DNA of 64,000 bases from Flavobacteriales bacterium (lineage in GTDB: Bacteria > Bacteroidota > Bacteroidia > Flavobacteriales > Flavobacteriaceae). This document shows positions 35,988 through 45,437 of this stretch, piece by piece (position 1 is the first letter of the stretch; each line of letters starts with the position of its first letter). The stretch covers positions 1 to 64,000 of the forward strand of contig SGZB01000002.1 of NCBI GenBank assembly GCA_004321735.1. Direction: 5' to 3'. The notes under the pieces were generated by a model, which was not told the origin of the DNA, did no database searches, and worked only from the letters and a program-made list of their open reading frames with translations. Made by a program: the position numbers and the translations under genes.

Positions 35988-36858
35988 TTTTTTTAAAAAA
36001 TCTGTTCAGTAAAATAACAAATAACACTCCAATTATCATGTAAATATAATCTGTAAGATTTTCCATAAAAAAAACAGTACTAAGATTTTCTAATTTGTGT
36101 GGGTATAGTTCAGGTAAGGAACCGATTATAAGTCCAGTTAGAGAAACAATGGTTGCTTCTTTAAATTTATTTAGAAGAAATTTTACAAATTTTGAAAATG
36201 TTAGAACACCGGTTATAATTCCAACAATAAAAATTAAAATCCACTTAAAATCTTCAAATTCAAAATTGCTCAGAAAATCGTTCAATTTTTGAAGTATAAA
36301 GTCATAAGAATTTAAAATCAAAAGAATATATGCACCAGAAATTCCTGGTAAGATCATTGCACAAGAGCAAATAAAACCACTAAAAAATATATAAAAAATG
36401 GTATTATTTTCATTTTCAAAATAGCCTAAGTTAAGAATAGCTGTAGTGAGAATAATTGAGGCTATAAAAATTAAAAAGTTTTTGATTTTAAATAAACTTA
36501 TATCTCTAATTATGTAAGGAATGCTTGCCAAAATTAATCCAAAAAAAAATGAAAAGACTTTAGTTGGATGAATATCGATTGCATTTGAAATTATTTGACT
36601 AAAAATTATGATACTTGAAATAATTCCCAAGACTATAGTAAATAGTATATCAAACTTGAAATAAGTTAGATTAGTTAAAAAATTCCCCTTAAATAATTTT
36701 ATAATATTTTTTAATTTGATATTGTTTAATGAGTGTATAAAGTCATTATAAATCCCAGTTATTAGGGCAATAGTACCACCTGAAACACCAGGAATTAGGT
36801 CTGAAATACCCATCAACATTCCTTTTAGATAAATTATCAGGTAACTATCTTTTTTCAA
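35974..36858 (-). CDS. DUF368 membrane protein (undecaprenyl-phosphate translocase family), copy 2
   Basis: A 294-residue paralogue of the preceding protein with the same layout: SDLIPGVSGGTIALITGIY at about 17-35 and MILPGISGAYILLILNSYD in the second half, with nine or so helices. The start is TTG. Of the two, this one has the more canonical DUF368 motifs (DLIPGVSGGT), whereas copy 1 has NKLPGISGGL, so copy 1 may have diverged. It lies six bases downstream of the TPR gene. Confidence 0.88.
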   Translation of the reverse strand: MKKDSYLIIYLKGMLMGISDLIPGVSGGTIALITGIYNDFIHSLNNIKLKNIIKLFKGNFLTNLTYFKFDILFTIVLGIISSIIIFSQIISNAIDIHPTKVFSFFFGLILASIPYIIRDISLFKIKNFLIFIASIILTTAILNLGYFENENNTIFYIFFSGFICSCAMILPGISGAYILLILNSYDFILQKLNDFLSNFEFEDFKWILIFIVGIITGVLTFSKFVKFLLNKFKEATIVSLTGLIIGSLPELYPHKLENLSTVFFMENLTDYIYMIIGVLFVILLNRFFKKNEAN

Positions 36859-36864
36859 AATAAT

Positions 36865-37872
36865 TTAATAGTTTTTGGAAATAATACTTAGAGCCATATT
36901 TAAATTTTCAATTGCTTTGTCATGATCATTTTTTCTAAGATGATACTTAGCAATTGAAATCCAAGCTTTTTCATATAGCGGATCAATTTCAACAATTTCA
37001 TTTAAAAACTTTATTGAAGATTCATAATCTCCAATTTTCTCTAGACATCTGGAAAGTCTATACATTGTGAATGGAGATGAGCTTTTCTGTGAATGAACAA
37101 TCTTATAGTAATAAATAGCTCTCTTATAGTTTTCCATTTTTTCATGAACCTTTCCTAACTCTACATGACTTGCTGAAAACGAATCATCACATATTATAGC
37201 AAACTCATGACTTGTTTTACTTTCCTTGTATTTTTTTTTAGAAAAATAGATTTTACCAAGCTCAAACCACGCATATTTTGAGTAAGGATTTTTGTCCAAA
37301 AATTTATTAAGAAAACTTATTGCACCTTCGTAATTTGATGATAGTTTGTAACAAGTTATTAATTTATCTAAAATCATTTTATCCTCTGGGTATAGACTAA
37401 TGATTTTTTTTGCAATTGTTATTGCACTTTCATATTGTTCGAGAATCATATAGTTTTTTAGCTTTAAGTCAGTTACAAAAAACTCAAGAGCGCTATCATA
37501 TTCCAAATCTTTTAAAATTGAATTTGATTTCAAGTACTCTTTTTTAAGATTAAGAATTTTTGCTTTTTGAAAGAGTAAATCCGGATTATTATCATGTTTT
37601 ATTAAAAATTCATCAATAATTATATCTGCTTTAACAATTTGATTATTGATAATTAATAATTCAGAATTAAGAATATTGATGTTTATATTGTTGGGATATA
37701 ATTTAAGTGCATAAAATAAAGCCTTCTCAGCAAGTGAATAGTTTGCGTCATTAAAATAATATAGAATTATGTCTTCAAAATCATCAACATCAAAGAAAAA
37801 GGATTCATTAGTTCTTATGATACTTTCAAACTTAATTACAACATCAAGGATATTTTTATTCTGATCGCGCAT
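36865..37872 (-). CDS. TPR repeat protein
   Basis: A 335-residue, all-helical protein built of tetratricopeptide repeats, seen as repeated pairs such as YSLAEKALFYALKLYPNN, YEGAISFLNKFLDKNP, YKRAIYYYKIVHSQ, YESSIKFLNEIVEIDP and HDKAIENLNMALS. It has no signal peptide, so it is probably a cytoplasmic scaffold. The partner is unknown. It sits between the class III aminotransferase and the DUF368 pair on the same strand. Confidence 0.85.
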   Translation of the reverse strand: MRDQNKNILDVVIKFESIIRTNESFFFDVDDFEDIILYYFNDANYSLAEKALFYALKLYPNNININILNSELLIINNQIVKADIIIDEFLIKHDNNPDLLFQKAKILNLKKEYLKSNSILKDLEYDSALEFFVTDLKLKNYMILEQYESAITIAKKIISLYPEDKMILDKLITCYKLSSNYEGAISFLNKFLDKNPYSKYAWFELGKIYFSKKKYKESKTSHEFAIICDDSFSASHVELGKVHEKMENYKRAIYYYKIVHSQKSSSPFTMYRLSRCLEKIGDYESSIKFLNEIVEIDPLYEKAWISIAKYHLRKNDHDKAIENLNMALSIISKNY

Positions 37873-37948
37873 ATAATTAAAATTATATACTATCCCTGTT
37901 ACCCTAACAAATTAAAACTTCACTTTATCAAATACTTATCAACAGGTC

Positions 37949-39124
37949 TTAGTTGATTTTTTTAAGACATTGAATTATTATGTCACACCCTTGATTTATT
38001 TCATTTTCTGAAATTGTCAATGGAGGAGTAATTCTAACAGCCCTTTTTTCATAAAGTAAAAAAAATAAAATCAGGCCCTTATTCAATGACTCAGAAACAA
38101 GTTGTGACGCAATAGAGCTATTCTTCATTATAAGGCAAAGCATAAGACCACTTCCTCTGATTTCTTCAATTAATTCATGTTTTAATCTATTTCGAAAAAT
38201 CTTTTCTTTTTCAATGGTTTTTAAATGTAATTTTTCTCTCAAGATAATTTGGAGAGTTTTTAATCCTGCTGATGCAATTACGGGGTGTCCTCCAAATGTT
38301 GTTATATGGCCAAGTTCAGGATTTGAAGTAAATTTTGATAATAATTTTCTGTCACTAATTAAAGCACCTATTGGAAAGCCACCACCTAAAGCTTTACCGA
38401 TAACCAATATGTCAGGAACTATCTTATAATTTTCAAATGCAAACATTTTTCCTGTTCTTCCAATACCAGTTTGTAGTTCATCAAAAATTAAAATAACATT
38501 ATGTCTATCACATAATTTTCTAATTTCCTTTAGATATTCATTATTAGCTGAAATAAAACCAGCTCCGCCTTGTATTGGTTCCATGATTACACATGCAGTA
38601 TCATTATCAATAATGGAAAGATCATTTTTTGAGTTAAAATTTATTTGAAAAATATTAGGTAAAAGCGGACGGTATCTTCTTTTTCTCTTTTCATATCCTG
38701 AAACGCTTAAACTTCCATGAGTACTTCCATGATACGCATTGTTCATTGAAACTATTTTTTGTTTACCAGTAATTCTTTTTGCAAGTTTTAAAGATGCTTC
38801 AATAGCTTCAGTTCCTGAATTTGTTAAATATGTGCAATTTAACTTTCTTGGAAGTAACTCTGACAATAGTTCGCACAATTCAATGCTTTTTTCTTGAACA
38901 AACTCCCCATAAACCATTACGTGGGAATACTTGTCTAATTGTTTGGTTATGGCTCTATTTACTTCACTGTTTGAGTGTCCTAAATTATTTACCGATACTC
39001 CTGCAACAAAATCAAGGTATTTTTTATTTTGAGAATAAATGAATGAGCCTTTAGCTTTTTTAATTTCAAGACCTAGTGGATTGCTTGTTGTTTGGGCCTG
39101 ATATTTTTTAAATCTCTTTTTCAA
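37949..39124 (-). CDS. Class III PLP-dependent aminotransferase
   Basis: A 391-residue ornithine/acetylornithine-type aminotransferase. PLP lysine: Lys244 in VIGKALGGGFP. Other signatures are TNSGTEAIEASLKLA near 101-115, YHGSTHGSLSVSG (131-143) and IFDELQTGIGRTG (213-225). The substrate is uncertain; no arginine genes are next to it, so I do not assign argD. The start is TTG. It overlaps the OstA-like gene by 17 bases. Confidence 0.88.
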   Translation of the reverse strand: MKKRFKKYQAQTTSNPLGLEIKKAKGSFIYSQNKKYLDFVAGVSVNNLGHSNSEVNRAITKQLDKYSHVMVYGEFVQEKSIELCELLSELLPRKLNCTYLTNSGTEAIEASLKLAKRITGKQKIVSMNNAYHGSTHGSLSVSGYEKRKRRYRPLLPNIFQINFNSKNDLSIIDNDTACVIMEPIQGGAGFISANNEYLKEIRKLCDRHNVILIFDELQTGIGRTGKMFAFENYKIVPDILVIGKALGGGFPIGALISDRKLLSKFTSNPELGHITTFGGHPVIASAGLKTLQIILREKLHLKTIEKEKIFRNRLKHELIEEIRGSGLMLCLIMKNSSIASQLVSESLNKGLILFFLLYEKRAVRITPPLTISENEINQGCDIIIQCLKKIN

Positions 39125-40721
39125 TTAAATCTGATTTATTTGAAATTTTTTCATCTGACCTATCGATAAAGCCATTAAGGATTGTCTCGTTTGGATCAAG
39201 AAAATTCTCAGGGTACAAAACACCCTCAGGATCTGTTATAAATAGTATCTCGACAATAGACTTATTATTAAAATGAATTTGAATTGAGCTGGAAATAGCT
39301 TTATCAATTCCAATTAAATTGTTTTTATCATTGTACATGTAGTAAATAAGTTCAGCATTTTGATTTATAACAGCATTTTTCAACTTATTATCTAAAAATT
39401 TTCCATCTAACTTTAAACCTTTAATTTGATTAAAATTACTTTCAGAAATGGAGTCTTTCTCTAGAATAAAAACATTATTTGTTATCTTAATTGAGTCTAA
39501 TTCATTCGTATCCAAATTTTCAGTAAAAATTATTTTGTCACCACTTATCTGAGAATAATTATCCCATAGTACAGGATTTTTTTTATTAATTTCTGATTCG
39601 GTGAATATCTGAAGATCTTTTTCTGAAATTTCTTTTCTTTCCATTATTGTAAGTCCTAAAGATTTTTTTATTTCAATAAAATCAGCCTTTCCACTAAAAT
39701 TTCCTTGTAAAAATTTTACATTCCTAATACCTTTCATGGTTCTAGCTCCTTCCTTTCCAACCGAGTATAGTGTATCTGCCTTAACAAATAGTGAATCTCT
39801 TTTTAAAATATTTATTGCTAAAGGGTTTTTAGTAATGATAGCAGAATCTTTTTCTTCAAATAATTCACCGTAATCTCCCGTTAATACTAATTTTTCTTTG
39901 TTGTCAATTATTTTAATATTATTTGAAATACTTGCATATTTTTTTTCTTCATCAAAATAAATACTATCACCATATACAATTCTTTCATTTGATTCTATAA
40001 TTGCATTTTTTTTGAATATTCCAATTAATTCAATAGGATCGTAAAATCCAGCATCACAATTTATTTTGTAATTATCCCCTTTAATAATTGTTTCATCAAA
40101 AAAATATGATTTTTCACTTTCTATATAGTAATGCATTTTTTTTGATTCAATAATTCTGCTATCATTTAAAACCTTTACATTTCTTTCAAATTCATATTTA
40201 TTTTTATCAATCAAATATTTACCGTTAATACTTGAAATCGTACTTTCTTTATCTATTATTTTTCCTCCATTAAAAAAATAAGCCTCATCAATATTTCGAT
40301 CTAATTTTAGTTTGTTTGTTTCCAGGGTCATTCCACTATTAATAAGTCTTACTTTTCCAAATGCAAACATTTGTTTAGTTTTTCCATCATAATTGAGTGA
40401 ATCGCAAAAAAGTTGTAAAGTATCACCTTGAATTAACTTTACTTTTCCATAGGAAATAACAGAATTTTCTTTTTGAAAAAAAATAGAAGTATTGGAATAT
40501 ATATCTAAATCCTCATGTCTAAGGTGAACATTGACATCTTTATCTTTTTTTAAAATATTTCCATCTGGATAGAGTGCTTCATTTCTGTCAAATGAACCAG
40601 CTGATATAATTTCTATCTGCTTGATTTCTTGTGAATAATTAATGCTAAAAAATATTAGAAATATAATATTGATTAATATAAATTTTTTATCGAATGATTG
40701 TTTGTCTTCTGTTTGGTCCAA
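39108..40721 (-). CDS. OstA/LptA-like protein
   Basis: A 537-residue secreted protein. A signal-like hydrophobic segment (about 14-30, ending FSINYSQ) is followed by a long series of short beta-strand repeats (SVISYGKVKLIQGDTLQLFC, KKNAIIESNERIVYGDSIYF), the pattern of the OstA/LptA domains that bind lipopolysaccharide in the periplasm. It is probably part of the LPS bridge to the outer membrane. The only available start is TTG, inside the end of purA (35-base overlap), so the two genes are coupled. Confidence 0.82.
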   Translation of the reverse strand: MDQTEDKQSFDKKFILINIIFLIFFSINYSQEIKQIEIISAGSFDRNEALYPDGNILKKDKDVNVHLRHEDLDIYSNTSIFFQKENSVISYGKVKLIQGDTLQLFCDSLNYDGKTKQMFAFGKVRLINSGMTLETNKLKLDRNIDEAYFFNGGKIIDKESTISSINGKYLIDKNKYEFERNVKVLNDSRIIESKKMHYYIESEKSYFFDETIIKGDNYKINCDAGFYDPIELIGIFKKNAIIESNERIVYGDSIYFDEEKKYASISNNIKIIDNKEKLVLTGDYGELFEEKDSAIITKNPLAINILKRDSLFVKADTLYSVGKEGARTMKGIRNVKFLQGNFSGKADFIEIKKSLGLTIMERKEISEKDLQIFTESEINKKNPVLWDNYSQISGDKIIFTENLDTNELDSIKITNNVFILEKDSISESNFNQIKGLKLDGKFLDNKLKNAVINQNAELIYYMYNDKNNLIGIDKAISSSIQIHFNNKSIVEILFITDPEGVLYPENFLDPNETILNGFIDRSDEKISNKSDLIEKEI

Positions 40722-41958
40722 CTGAAACTATTTTGATTTCTAATTCTAGATTCTTTTCAAGAAAAGTAACATATTTTTTGAAATTATCTGGTAGATCATG
40801 GTAATTATCGATTTGAGTAATGTCCTCATTCCATCCTTCAATTTCTTCATAAATTGGTTCTAGTGAACTGTCATCAATCGTAAACGGTAAATGTTCAAGA
40901 ATTTCATTTTTATATCGATATTTTGTACATATTTTTAATTTTTCCAGACCTGAGAGAACATCACCTTTCATCATTATAAGTTCAGTAACACCATTTACAT
41001 TAATCGAATGCTTTAAAGATACCAGATCTAACCAACCACACCTTCTGGCTCTTCCAGTTGTTGCCCCAAATTCATGTCCAATTTTACCAATTCTTTCACC
41101 AGTTTCATCAAATAGTTCTGTGGGAAAAGGGCCACTTCCAACCCTTGTTGTATATGCTTTAAATATGCCATAAACATTACCAATTTTGTTAGGTGGTATT
41201 CCTAAACCAGTACATGCCCCAGCAGAAGTAGTATTAGATGATGTTACGTATGGATAGGTTCCGAAATCGATATCTAACAACGAACCTTGAGCTCCTTCAG
41301 CAAGAATCTTTTTATTTGATTTTAAAGATGTATGAAAATAGTGTTCACTATCGATTAATGTAAGTGATTTTAAAAATTTGAGTGCATCTAAAAATTCATC
41401 CTTTAATTCATTTATGTTATATTCAATCTCTACATTAAAACTTTTGATTAATCTTTCGTGTTTACTAATCAAATTGTTTAGTTTGTTTTCCCAACCATCT
41501 ATTTCAAGTTCACCAACTCTAAATCCATTCCTGCCTGTTTTGTCCATGTATGTTGGTCCAATTCCCTTTAGCGTAGAGCCAATTTTCTTTTTTCCTTTTG
41601 AAAGTTCTGATGCTTGATCAATTAGTCTATGGGTAGGAAATATAAGATGAGCTTTTCTTGAAACGAAAAGCTTTGAACTTACATCAACACCAAGATTTTT
41701 CAATGTATCAATCTCCTTTTTAAAAATAACTGGATCAATAACAACTCCGTTTCCAATTACATTAATTTTTTTGTCATGGAAAATTCCAGACGGGATAGTA
41801 TGCAGAACATGTTTAATTTCGTCAAATTCAAGGGTGTGTCCTGCATTGGGTCCTCCTTGAAATCTTGCAATTATATCATAATTGTTAGTTAATACATCAA
41901 CAATTTTTCCTTTACCTTCATCACCCCACTGAAGGCCTAATATCAAATCAATTTTCAT
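40687..41958 (-). CDS. purA: Adenylosuccinate synthase
   Basis: GTP-dependent step from IMP toward AMP, 423 residues. Signatures: N-terminal GLQWGDEGKGKIVD (8-21), GGPNAGHTLEF, and RARRCGWLD in the C-terminal half. It begins two bases after the fur-family stop on the same strand and overlaps the OstA-like gene. The order spoT, fur-type, purA is common in Flavobacteriia. Confidence 0.97.
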   Translation of the reverse strand: MKIDLILGLQWGDEGKGKIVDVLTNNYDIIARFQGGPNAGHTLEFDEIKHVLHTIPSGIFHDKKINVIGNGVVIDPVIFKKEIDTLKNLGVDVSSKLFVSRKAHLIFPTHRLIDQASELSKGKKKIGSTLKGIGPTYMDKTGRNGFRVGELEIDGWENKLNNLISKHERLIKSFNVEIEYNINELKDEFLDALKFLKSLTLIDSEHYFHTSLKSNKKILAEGAQGSLLDIDFGTYPYVTSSNTTSAGACTGLGIPPNKIGNVYGIFKAYTTRVGSGPFPTELFDETGERIGKIGHEFGATTGRARRCGWLDLVSLKHSINVNGVTELIMMKGDVLSGLEKLKICTKYRYKNEILEHLPFTIDDSSLEPIYEEIEGWNEDITQIDNYHDLPDNFKKYVTFLEKNLELEIKIVSVGPNRRQTIIR

Positions 41959-41960
41959 TA

Positions 41961-42407
41961 TTAAGATTTATTTTTTTTACCATAAAAATATAGTGAATGA
42001 CTATCGATTTTGACATCAAAAATTTCTTCTATGTTTTGTTTTATTGAGTGTAATCTTGGATCACAAAATTCAATAACTTCACCGGTATCCGTTAAAATTA
42101 AATGATCATGTTGATTGTTAAAATAAGATTTCTCATAATGAGAAATATTAGAATCAAATTGGTGTCTCCTAACTAAACGACACTCAAGCAGAAGTTCAAT
42201 AGTGTTATATAGCGTTGCTTTGCTTATTTTATGCTTTTTATTTGACATTTTTGCATGAAGAGTATCTATATCAAAGTGATCATTTGAATCATATATTTCT
42301 TTTAAAATTGAAAATCTTTCAGGTGTTTTTCTATGAGATTTTGAATCTAAAAATTTTGAAAAAACTTCTTTTACTAATTCTTGATTATTTTTCAGTGTTT
42401 CAGTCAT
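41961..42407 (-). CDS. Fur-family transcriptional regulator
   Basis: A winged-helix metalloregulator of about 148 residues. The DNA-binding half has SKATLYNTIELLLECRLVRR; the dimerisation half has HDHLILTDTGEVIEFCD. The CxxC pairs of the usual structural zinc site are missing: only one cysteine follows the HxH, so it departs from canonical Fur. I start at the ATG at 42407; an in-frame TTG two codons earlier (42413) is possible. Iron, zinc or peroxide sensing cannot be told apart. Confidence 0.88.
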   Translation of the reverse strand: MTETLKNNQELVKEVFSKFLDSKSHRKTPERFSILKEIYDSNDHFDIDTLHAKMSNKKHKISKATLYNTIELLLECRLVRRHQFDSNISHYEKSYFNNQHDHLILTDTGEVIEFCDPRLHSIKQNIEEIFDVKIDSHSLYFYGKKNKS

Positions 42408-42426
42408 TGACAATCAAATTTAATTA

Positions 42427-44610
42427 TTAAAACCTTACTACTTTATCAACTCCAGGAATTTTTTTCAACTTGTCAATAAGCTCATTCAGAATTCTTTTAT
42501 GTTTTACTGTCAATGTGATTTCTCCTTTAAATGTGTCACCTTCTGCAGTAAATACACTTTTCTTCATATTTAGATTTAAATTCTCAGAAATTATCTTTGT
42601 AATTTTATTTAAAAGACCATGATTATCAATGCCTAATATTTCTATAGTTGAAGAATACTCATGATTTAAGGAATCTATCCATTTAGCTTTCACTACACGA
42701 TAGGCAAATTTTGATTGCATGCTAATGGCGTTCTTGCAGCTGTATTTGTGCACAGTTATTCCTTCATTAATAGTTAAAAATCCAAACACGTTATCACCAG
42801 GAATTGGTTTACAACATTTTGGTAATTTATAGTTTAATTTCTCCTCATCTTGACCAAAAACTAATTGATCAAAGCTTATTTTTTCTTCAATTTTTTTATC
42901 CTTGTTACTTCTTCTAAAAAACTTTATTATTCTATTGTTTTGAGCTTTTGCAAATCTTTTTAACTCTAAATTATCAATGTTACCAACACCAACACCATAA
43001 AATAAATCTTGCGTAGTTCTAAGATTAAAAAATACTTGAAGTTTATTGATAATATTATCATTAAATGAAAATTTAAGTTGCTTTAATTTTCTTTTAAGAA
43101 TTTCTTTTCCTTCTTCTGCGATAATTTTTTTATTTTCCTTTAATGCAGATCTAATTTTTGATTTTGCTCTTGACGTTACAACATATTTTAACCAGCTTGC
43201 AGTTGGTTTTGAGTTGTTACTTTTAATAACCTGAACTTGGTCACCACTTTTTAAAACAAAATTTAATGGTACAATTTTTCCATTTACTTTAGTCCCTCTA
43301 GTTTTTAGTCCTAACCCTGTATGAACTGCAAAAGCAAAGTCTAAAGCAGTAGCACCTTTACTTAAAGAAACTAAATCACCTTCAGGTGTAAAAACAAAAA
43401 TTTCATCAGAATACAAGTTAAGTTTAAAATCATCCACAAAATCAACTGCATTTGATTCCTGATTTTCCATAACTTCCTTTAGTCTATTTAACCATTCTTC
43501 AATACCACTTTCATTAGATTCACCTTCCTTATATTTAAAATGAGCTGCGTATCCTCTTTCAGCAATTTCATGCATTCTTTCTGATCTTATCTGAACTTCT
43601 ATCCACTTTTTTTTTGGACCTACAACAGTTGTGTGCAAGGCTTCATATCCGTTGGTTTTTGGATTTGATATCCAATCTCTTAACCTAGCTGGATTAGGCC
43701 TGTAAACATCAGTCACAATTGAATAAATTTTCCAGGCTAGTAATTTTTCATTTTTTTTATCACTATCATATATAATTCTTATTGCAAACCTGTCATAAAC
43801 TTCATTAATTGAAATATTTTTCTTTAGCATTTTATTTCTAATTGAGTAAATTGATTTTCCTCTGCCATTAATAATAAATGATATTCCTTGTGATCTTAGT
43901 TTTTCAGAAATTTTTCTTGAAAAATTTCTTATGTAAAGATTTTGATCAAGCTTTGATTTTTTTAATTCTTCATCAATTTCTTCATAAATTTCTGGTTCAA
44001 TATATTTTAGAGACAAATCTTCTAGCTCGGACTTGATTTCATATAATCCTATTCTGTGAGCTATAGGGGCATATATGTATAATGATTCAGAAGATATTTT
44101 TGTCTGTTTTTCTGATGGCATATAATGCATGGTTTGCATATTATGCAACCTATCAGCTATTTTAATAAGTATAACTCTAACATCGTCATTTAGAGTAAGA
44201 AGCATTTTTCTGAAATTTTCTGCTTGAATGGATAAAATTATATCTTTTTTGAGTTTTGAAATTTTAGTGAGCCCTGAAACAATTTTTGCAATTGTTTCTC
44301 CAAATCTAAATTCAATATCTTCGATTGAATATTTAGAATCTTCAACCACGTCATGTAAAAGTGCAGAAGCTATTCCAACAGAATCAAGTCCAATCTTTTC
44401 TGCAGCAATTTTTGCAACAGCAAGAGGATGAAAAATATAAGGTTCTCCTGACTTTCTATATTGATCTTTGTGAGCATCTATAGCTAAATCAAGAGCATTT
44501 CTTATTAGTTCAACGTCATTCTCGTTGAGATCTTGATAACTAATTTTGAGTAATTTTTTATACTCTCGCGCTATTCTTCTATTAGTACTTTTTTCAGAAA
44601 CTAATTCCAT
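42427..44610 (-). CDS. Bifunctional (p)ppGpp synthetase/hydrolase (RelA/SpoT family)
   Basis: Stringent-response enzyme, 727 residues. The hydrolase HD domain is intact: HPLAVAKIAAE and ALLHDVVEDSKYS near 87-100. The synthetase domain has RAIRIIYDSDK-like and NGYEALHTTVVGP segments. It continues with a TGS domain (VFTPEGDLVSLSKGATALDFA), a conserved cysteine region (KCCKPIPGDN) and a C-terminal ACT domain. Both activities look preserved. It abuts the RNA methyltransferase upstream (one-base overlap). Confidence 0.96.
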   Translation of the reverse strand: MELVSEKSTNRRIAREYKKLLKISYQDLNENDVELIRNALDLAIDAHKDQYRKSGEPYIFHPLAVAKIAAEKIGLDSVGIASALLHDVVEDSKYSIEDIEFRFGETIAKIVSGLTKISKLKKDIILSIQAENFRKMLLTLNDDVRVILIKIADRLHNMQTMHYMPSEKQTKISSESLYIYAPIAHRIGLYEIKSELEDLSLKYIEPEIYEEIDEELKKSKLDQNLYIRNFSRKISEKLRSQGISFIINGRGKSIYSIRNKMLKKNISINEVYDRFAIRIIYDSDKKNEKLLAWKIYSIVTDVYRPNPARLRDWISNPKTNGYEALHTTVVGPKKKWIEVQIRSERMHEIAERGYAAHFKYKEGESNESGIEEWLNRLKEVMENQESNAVDFVDDFKLNLYSDEIFVFTPEGDLVSLSKGATALDFAFAVHTGLGLKTRGTKVNGKIVPLNFVLKSGDQVQVIKSNNSKPTASWLKYVVTSRAKSKIRSALKENKKIIAEEGKEILKRKLKQLKFSFNDNIINKLQVFFNLRTTQDLFYGVGVGNIDNLELKRFAKAQNNRIIKFFRRSNKDKKIEEKISFDQLVFGQDEEKLNYKLPKCCKPIPGDNVFGFLTINEGITVHKYSCKNAISMQSKFAYRVVKAKWIDSLNHEYSSTIEILGIDNHGLLNKITKIISENLNLNMKKSVFTAEGDTFKGEITLTVKHKRILNELIDKLKKIPGVDKVVRF

Positions 44611-45392
44611 TATCTATTAAAATTAATAGATTTTCTTTGATTCATAACCTCATAAAGTATAATTCCTGTAGAAACTGATAAATTAAGTGAATCAACATTT
44701 CCTGTCATTGGAATTTTAAAGCATTCATTACTTTCTCTAATAAATTCTGAGCTAATTGAATCTGATTCTGTTCCCATTATTACAGCACATTTTGAATTAA
44801 AGTTTATTTCATTAATTTTCTTAACGGATTCAATAAGACTACCAAAAATTTTAAAATTATTCTTTTTTAAAAAATTTATTATTCTGTCTTTTTTATCCTC
44901 ATAAATATTTAATCTAAATAAAGCTCCCATGCTTGCACGAATCGTATTTGGATTATAAAGTTCTGTTTTAGTATCAGAAATAAATACATCAGAAAAGCCT
45001 AGAGCATCACATGATCTTAATATTGCTCCAATATTTCCTGGTTTTTCAGGTTTTTCAAGAACTAGAATAAAATTATTTTCATTATGAATATAATTTTCTA
45101 GTGAGTTTTCTTTCTTTGTAACAATTGCCAAAATTTCAGAAGTTTCTCTATAAGTTATCATGTTCATAATTTCCTTTTGAACAAAATTTATATCGGCAAT
45201 ACTAAAATCATTGCACGACTTTTTGTTTGAACAAAGAAGATGATCAATTTTATAATCAGAGTCAAAGCAAAGTTTCAATTCCCTTAAACCCTCAACAATA
45301 AACCTGTTAGTTTTTTTTCTATAGCTAGAATTTTTTGAAAGCTTTTTAACTTCTTTAATTAGTTTGTTATTTGCACTTGAAATTAATTTCAT
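44610..45392 (-). CDS. TrmH/SpoU-family RNA 2'-O-methyltransferase
   Basis: SPOUT methyltransferase, 260 residues. An N-terminal substrate-binding domain is followed by motif 1 (EKPGNIGAILRSCDALG), motif 2 (CAVIMGTESDSIS) and motif 3 (NVDSLNLSVSTGIILYEV) of the knotted SAM site. The target is an rRNA or tRNA ribose; the layout is like RlmB/TrmH, but the exact nucleotide cannot be told. It heads the spoT-fur-purA reverse block. Confidence 0.9.
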   Translation of the reverse strand: MKLISSANNKLIKEVKKLSKNSSYRKKTNRFIVEGLRELKLCFDSDYKIDHLLCSNKKSCNDFSIADINFVQKEIMNMITYRETSEILAIVTKKENSLENYIHNENNFILVLEKPEKPGNIGAILRSCDALGFSDVFISDTKTELYNPNTIRASMGALFRLNIYEDKKDRIINFLKKNNFKIFGSLIESVKKINEINFNSKCAVIMGTESDSISSEFIRESNECFKIPMTGNVDSLNLSVSTGIILYEVMNQRKSINFNR

Positions 45393-45419
45393 AACTATTT
45401 AAGTTCAATATAAAACTCA

Positions 45420-45427
45420 TATCTTTG
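45420..45427 (+). promoter_or_regulatory. -7 box TATCTTTG of the cysteine desulfurase gene
   Basis: An exact TAnnTTTG match ten bases before the ATG, in the 45-base divergent gap with the methyltransferase gene. A very short leader is expected. Confidence 0.4.
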
Positions 45428-45437
45428 AGTCATTCAA

